From assembly GCA_947630625.1 (NCBI GenBank), contig CANRIL010000019.1, positions 1-46,626 of the forward strand: a stretch of DNA of 46,626 bases. The letters run 5' to 3'. Position 1 is the stretch's first letter, and each line of letters begins with the position of its first letter. Shown here piece by piece: positions 43,341 to 46,626 of the stretch. The notes beneath the pieces are model-generated. The model had not been told where the DNA came from. It worked only from the letters and a program-made list of their open reading frames with translations, and searched no databases. Position numbers and translations under genes: made by a program. This stretch comes from an uncultured Clostridia bacterium (GTDB lineage Bacteria > Bacillota > Clostridia > Oscillospirales > CAG-272).

Positions 43341-44456
43341 ATGAAAAAAGTAATGCTCGTTTTCGGCACACGTCCCGAAGCGATTAAAATGTGCCCTTTA
43401 GTGAATGAACTTAAAAAAAGAAAGGCACTGCAAACAGTTGTTTGCGTCACTGGACAGCACCGACAAATGCTGGATCAGGTGCTGACGGTATTCAACGTGA
43501 CCCCGGATTATGACCTTAGCGTTATGAAGCAGGGACAAACCCTTTTCGACATAACGACGGGAATTCTTGAAGGAATGAAAAACGTACTTGAAACCGAGCA
43601 TCCTGACATCGTGCTGGTTCATGGTGACACTTCCACAACATTTGTGACGGCTTTGGCATGCTTTTATCTTCAGATTCCCGTGGGGCATGTGGAGGCAGGC
43701 CTGAGAACCTATAACATTTACAGTCCCTACCCAGAAGAATTCAACCGTCAGGCAGTCGGCATTATTTCCAAGTTTCATTTCGCACCTACACAATTGGCTG
43801 CAGACAATCTTCTGAAAGAAGGAAAGGGCCCCGAAACAATTTTTATCACCGGAAATACGGTCATCGATGCCATGCAGCATACGGTGACGGCGGATTACAC
43901 GCATCCGGAGCTTGATTGGATTGGAAACAGCAAAATGATCTTCATAACGGCGCATAGGAGAGAAAACTTGGGCGCGCCTATGCATCATATGTTTCGTGCC
44001 ATCAGAAGGGTACTGAACGAACACCCCGAATGCAAAGTAATTTATCCGATCCATATGAATCCCGTTGTGCGGAAAGCCGCTGAGGAAGAACTGGGAGATT
44101 GTTCACAAATTCATATTATAGAGCCAATCGGGGTGCTGGACTGTCATAATTTTGAAGCAAGATGCCATCTGTGCCTGACCGATTCTGGAGGAATCCAGGA
44201 GGAATGCCCGTCTTATGGCAAGCCCGTTCTGGTGATGCGGAATACGACGGAGCGGCCGGAAGGGGTGGAGGCCGGCACGCTGCGGCTTGTAGGGACGGAT
44301 GAAGAAAACATCTACCGATCTTTCCGGGAACTGCTGGAAGATCGGGATGCCTACGATGCCATGGCGCATGCCAGTAATCCTTACGGCGATGGTCATGCCT
44401 GTGAAAGGATTGCTGATATTTTGGAAACCGGAAATTATGTGCCATGGATATACTAG
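43341..44456 (+). CDS. wecB: UDP-N-acetylglucosamine 2-epimerase (non-hydrolysing)
   Basis: The 371-residue product opens MKKVMLVFGTRPEAIKMCPLVNEL. VHGDTSTTFVTALACFYLQIPVGHVEAGLRTYNIYSPYPEEFNRQ holds the family's catalytic and substrate residues (Asp, Glu and His cluster), and ITAHRRENLG and LTDSGGIQEECPSYGKPVLVMRNTTERPEGVEAGTLRLVG complete the UDP-binding half. It interconverts UDP-GlcNAc and UDP-ManNAc, supplying ManNAc for the repeat unit. The gene is more GC-rich than its immediate neighbours, which suggests it entered the locus separately. mnaA is an equivalent symbol. Confidence 0.92.
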   Translation: MKKVMLVFGTRPEAIKMCPLVNELKKRKALQTVVCVTGQHRQMLDQVLTVFNVTPDYDLSVMKQGQTLFDITTGILEGMKNVLETEHPDIVLVHGDTSTTFVTALACFYLQIPVGHVEAGLRTYNIYSPYPEEFNRQAVGIISKFHFAPTQLAADNLLKEGKGPETIFITGNTVIDAMQHTVTADYTHPELDWIGNSKMIFITAHRRENLGAPMHHMFRAIRRVLNEHPECKVIYPIHMNPVVRKAAEEELGDCSQIHIIEPIGVLDCHNFEARCHLCLTDSGGIQEECPSYGKPVLVMRNTTERPEGVEAGTLRLVGTDEENIYRSFRELLEDRDAYDAMAHASNPYGDGHACERIADILETGNYVPWIY

Positions 44457-44510
44457 TTAATAAAGGATCCGTATAAGTACCAATAGTATCCAAAACAAGG
44501 AGGAAATACT

Positions 44511-45341
44511 ATGTTTGAAATGCCTATGCCTGAAATACTTGTAGGTTTGCACCGTGTGATCTTGGTTATTGCCGATGAAATAGACCGTATATGTTCAAAA
44601 TATTCCATTCCTTACAGCATAGGATATGGTACTCTACTTGGGGCAGTCAGACATAAGGGCTTCATTCCATGGGACGACGATTTTGATGTTTTCATGACAA
44701 GAAATAATTATGAGAAATTTAAGGAAGCCTGTAAATCAGAACTTGATTCATCGAAGTTTTTTTTGCAAACGGAAGATACGGAGCCCTTTTATCCTTTTGC
44801 TTTTGCTAAATTGCAGTTAGCGGGAACTGAACTGCTTGAAGATTTTTCTAAAAATGTGCAAGTTCATCACGGAATCAGCGTAGACATATTTGCGTTGGAT
44901 CATCTTCCGAAGAATTATGCAAAAGAAAAAATTATGCTTGTAAAGAATAAACTTTTAAAAAATATGATTTGGCTGAAGTGCGGATACGGTACGGATGAAC
45001 AGCTTCGACAATTAAAGTTTCGCTTATTGAAAGCAGTTACATATCCAATCCCGCTCAAAATGTTAAGAAAGCTCAGAAATAAAACAATTACCCGGTATAA
45101 TCAGTGTGAAACGGATTACCTTTTCTGCAGTGACTATCCGAATGACAGACTGCCGGTGGAATTTTATGCAGATCATACGCAATATCAATTTGAGGACCGA
45201 GTATATCAAGGACCATGTGAATATGATAAATACCTGACGCTGCTTTATGGAGATTATATGGAGTTGCCACCCGTTGAGGATCGAAAATGGCATTCAAATG
45301 GTATGATTCGTTTAGGAAAATATAATGATATTGAAAAATAA
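44511..45341 (+). CDS. LicD family phosphotransferase
   Basis: The 276-residue product follows GGAGG. The diagnostic segment is YSIGYGTLLGAVRHKGFIPWDDDFDVFMTRNNYEKF at residues 35-70, with the metal-binding D-D-D-x-D. HHGISVDIFALDHLP and HTQYQFEDRVYQGPCEYDKYLTLLYGDYMELPP complete the nucleotidyltransferase-like fold. LicD proteins transfer phosphocholine or related phospho-groups to glycans such as teichoic acid and capsule. It is the last intact gene of the operon. No licA/licC choline genes are in the window, so the donor is unknown. Confidence 0.87.
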   Translation: MFEMPMPEILVGLHRVILVIADEIDRICSKYSIPYSIGYGTLLGAVRHKGFIPWDDDFDVFMTRNNYEKFKEACKSELDSSKFFLQTEDTEPFYPFAFAKLQLAGTELLEDFSKNVQVHHGISVDIFALDHLPKNYAKEKIMLVKNKLLKNMIWLKCGYGTDEQLRQLKFRLLKAVTYPIPLKMLRKLRNKTITRYNQCETDYLFCSDYPNDRLPVEFYADHTQYQFEDRVYQGPCEYDKYLTLLYGDYMELPPVEDRKWHSNGMIRLGKYNDIEK

Positions 45342-45456
45342 TATTAATACCATAGAAACATTTTATGTAATGCTGAATTCGACGATTATCTGTCGGCTTA
45401 TCAGGGCGTAACTGTAGTAGGGAATGTGGATAAAAGCGTTAAATGGGTTTGTCTAA
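45342..45456. other. Short spacer after licD-like gene
   Basis: No terminator or gene is evident in these 115 bp. They separate the last polysaccharide gene from the transposase relic. Confidence 0.4.
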
Positions 45457-46007
45457 TATACCTCAAGCGAAACTGGGGCGGCGAATTTTGAAAACGTGAG
45501 TATTCTCGTGGCGATAGGTGTCGACGAAGAGGGCTATCGTGAAGTGATCCGAGCTGCCAAAGGCATGAAGGAAGACAGAAAGCTGGAGAAGTTTCCTTGC
45601 ATGGCTGAAAGAGCGTGGACTCGACGGAGACAAGAATCTCGGCATGTGCGAGTCCGTGCATGAAGTGTTTCGGGATGCAAAATATCAGTGCTGCACGGTG
45701 CATTTCTACCGCAGCATCATGTCAAATGTGTCGAGGAACAGGCTCCACGAGATGGCGATGATGCTTAATGAGATCCATGCTCAGGAGAGCAAAGGAGCTA
45801 AGGAGATCGAGCAAGGAATTGAGGAAACGCTTACATACATGGATTTTCTCCGTCACAGAGAACACGAGTTTTCGGAGCATTCCCCGACTGCAAGTCTGCA
45901 CTGATGATTGTATGTGCGAGGCTGCGATATATTCCGGCAAAGATTGGGTGTGTAAGCGCTATCTCGGCATGAAAAAATTTGACGAAGCAAACAGCTTGAT
46001 CACCTGA
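45457..46007 (+). pseudogene. IS256/Mutator-family transposase, degenerate remnant
   Basis: Pieces of an IS256-type transposase lie in order but in different frames. IYLKRNWGGEF (45457) shifts near 45487 to FENVSILVAIGVDEEGYREVIRAAKGMKED. A shift near 45585 leads to SFLAWLKERGLDGDKNLGMCESVHEVFRDAKYQCCTVHFYRSIMSN and HAQESKGAKEIEQGIEETLTYMDF. After a further shift and deletion come FPDCKSALMIVCARLR and finally CKRYLGMKKFDEANSLIT to a stop at 46007. The N-terminal third and the stretch holding the last catalytic residue are missing. An inverted repeat TTCATCACC/GGTGATGAA lies at 46020-46050 just after it. Confidence 0.8.
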
Positions 46008-46105
46008 CCGACTCAAAATTTCATCACCCCCGAATTCGAGAGGTGATGAAGGCGTGAGGTGACTTATTTATATACGTATTTACGAAAAATCCTTGACAGC
46101 ACCGA

Positions 46106-46340
46106 CGCGCGAGAATGCTGCGCATTCTCTGCCTCGCTATTCCTTCTCCGCAGAGCGGAGAAGAAGAGATTCTTTTTGAACTCAGCGTTTCCATTATAGT
46201 CTGGTGGGATTTGTTTGATCAGTTAGGAAACGCACGAGAATGCTTCGCATTCTCTGCCGCGTCAAACTTCCATTTTAGTTTTATAGAATTTGTTTGATTG
46301 CGTAGGAGACGCACGAGAATGCTGTCGCATTCTCGAGAAG
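46106..46340. repeat. Three copies of a palindromic GAGAATGC-GCATTCTC repeat
   Basis: Hairpins at 46111-46129, 46236-46254 and 46315-46334 share arms GAGAATGC and GCATTCTC with loops of three or four bases. Copies 2 and 3 are also alike outside the hairpin: TTTGTTTGAT, then TAGGAAACGCAC or TAGGAGACGCAC, precedes each, with a 79-bp period. Copy 1 shares ACGCGCGAGAATGC. The arrangement is like a REP or small MITE-type element array beside the tRNA. Confidence 0.65.
46136..46187. repeat. Partial duplicate of the tRNA-Ser 3' end and its terminator arm
   Basis: CGGAGAAGAAGAGATTC at 46156-46172 is identical to 46394-46410, which spans the 3' acceptor and T-arm of the tRNA, and GAACTC follows after a TTTTT insertion. 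Ahead of it, TTCCTTCTCCG at 46140-46150 equals the left terminator arm at 46352-46362. The duplicate lacks the inner terminator stem. Such repeated tRNA ends are typical scars of integrating elements. Confidence 0.55.
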
Positions 46341-46354
46341 AATTTTCGCTGTTC

Positions 46355-46401
46355 CTTCTCCGTAAAAAAGCACCCTTGAGGGGTGCTTTTTTACGGAGAA
46401 G
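46355..46401 (-). terminator. Terminator of tRNA-Ser, overlapping the tRNA 3' end
   Basis: Two perfect 21-bp arms (46355-46375 and 46381-46401) enclose a 5-base loop. The core GCACCC/GGGTGC is flanked by A6/T6 runs, so it can terminate in both directions. The outer 7 bp of the right arm are the tRNA acceptor 3' strand (CTTCTCC on the minus strand). Confidence 0.85.
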
Positions 46402-46482
46402 AAGAGATTCGAACTCTTGAACCGTTTTTGGCGGTTACGCGATTTCCAGTCGCGCGCCCTCGACCAACTAGGCGACTTCTCC
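46395..46482 (-). tRNA. tRNA-Ser (anticodon GGA)
   Basis: The minus strand folds as a class II tRNA of 88 nt. The acceptor stem is GGAGAAG/CTTCTCC. The anticodon stem CGCGA/TCGCG has loop CTGGAAA and anticodon GGA (plus-strand 46445-46447). A long variable arm is formed by ACCG/CGGT, and the T-arm AAGAG-TTCGAAT-CTCTT is intact. CCA is not encoded. Long variable arm and GGA anticodon identify serine (UCC/UCU codons). Confidence 0.95.
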
Positions 46483-46522
46483 AAAACAATATTAACGCCG
46501 CGGTCTGCCCGACAGCCTTAAT

Positions 46523-46551
46523 ATTGTATCATATCATATAGCGCTTGTCAA
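46523..46551 (-). promoter_or_regulatory. Consensus promoter of tRNA-Ser
   Basis: On the minus strand, TTGACA (46551-46546) and TACAAT (46528-46523) are spaced exactly 17 bp. Transcription should start about 30 to 35 bases ahead of the tRNA. Confidence 0.85.
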
Positions 46552-46626
46552 GATAAGGTACAATAAATTTCGCAAAAACGTGAGGGCAAAAATATAGACA
46601 TGCCCCCGCACTTCTGATAGAATGAA

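Noticed and set aside
1-46626. CRISPR array or diversity-generating retroelement
   Set aside because: No set of regularly spaced identical repeats with unique spacers, no cas genes, no reverse transcriptase, and no variable/template repeat pair was seen; the repeats found are tandem coding units or degenerate filler.

Overview
The window looks like chromosomal DNA of a Gram-positive anaerobe of the Clostridia (Oscillospiraceae/Lachnospiraceae-like). This rests on strong GGAGG-type ribosome binding sites, TTGACA/TATAAT-type promoters, a Firmicute-style siphophage tail-fibre and LysM-endolysin arrangement, an Alg13/Alg14-type transferase pair, a LicD protein, an IS256-type transposase relic and a tRNA-Ser without encoded CCA. 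The host assignment is inference; no taxonomic marker gene is present.

Layout. (1) 1-2383: the 3' end of a type III restriction (Res) gene, then a 576-residue protein of unknown function with a helical N-terminus like those seen in NACHT/STAND defence proteins, closed by a clear terminator. (2) 2473-3813: a small minus-strand operon, with a consensus promoter, a winged-helix DNA-binding protein and two small membrane proteins. (3) about 3830-23290: a very GC-rich siphophage late-gene cassette: portal, scaffold, capsid, head-tail connectors, tail tube, tail chaperones, tape measure, a distal-tail protein, a 2234-residue collagen-like tail fibre, endolysin and holins. No terminase, integrase, repressor or replication gene is visible. 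The cassette is bordered by degenerate GC-skewed repeat arrays of opposite orientation and contains repeat-filled gaps between its head genes. (4) 23290-24383: an apparently non-coding spacer with one promoter-like element. (5) 24384-45341: a capsule/exopolysaccharide locus of about 20 co-directional genes. (6) 45457-46626: an IS256-family transposase relic, three hairpin repeats, a partial duplication of a tRNA 3' end, and an intact tRNA-Ser(GGA) on the minus strand with its own promoter and terminator.

How the genes work together. In the polysaccharide locus, Ugd makes UDP-GlcA and the 4-epimerase converts it to UDP-GalA. A galactokinase-like GHMP kinase and a nucleotidyltransferase may give a second, salvage-type route to the same or a related sugar nucleotide. 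WecB would supply UDP-ManNAc. PssD/PssE, GT4, GT32, GT2 and the TupA-like protein would assemble the repeat unit. Wzx and Wzy export and polymerise it. An O-acyltransferase, a pyruvyl transferase and LicD decorate it. A MenD-like thiamine-diphosphate enzyme and an aldo/keto reductase may make an unusual building block. No priming sugar-phosphate transferase or Wzz-type length regulator is in the window. Base composition shifts sharply inside the locus, as in mosaic capsule clusters.

Most unusual points: the phage cassette without packaging or integration genes; a tape measure built of thirteen 22-residue units with a homogenised 132-bp core; a 210-bp tandem triplication of the holin gene; repeat-like low-complexity DNA in the gaps and N-termini of phage genes; the unknown protein beside the type III restriction gene; and the MenD-like enzyme in the capsule locus.
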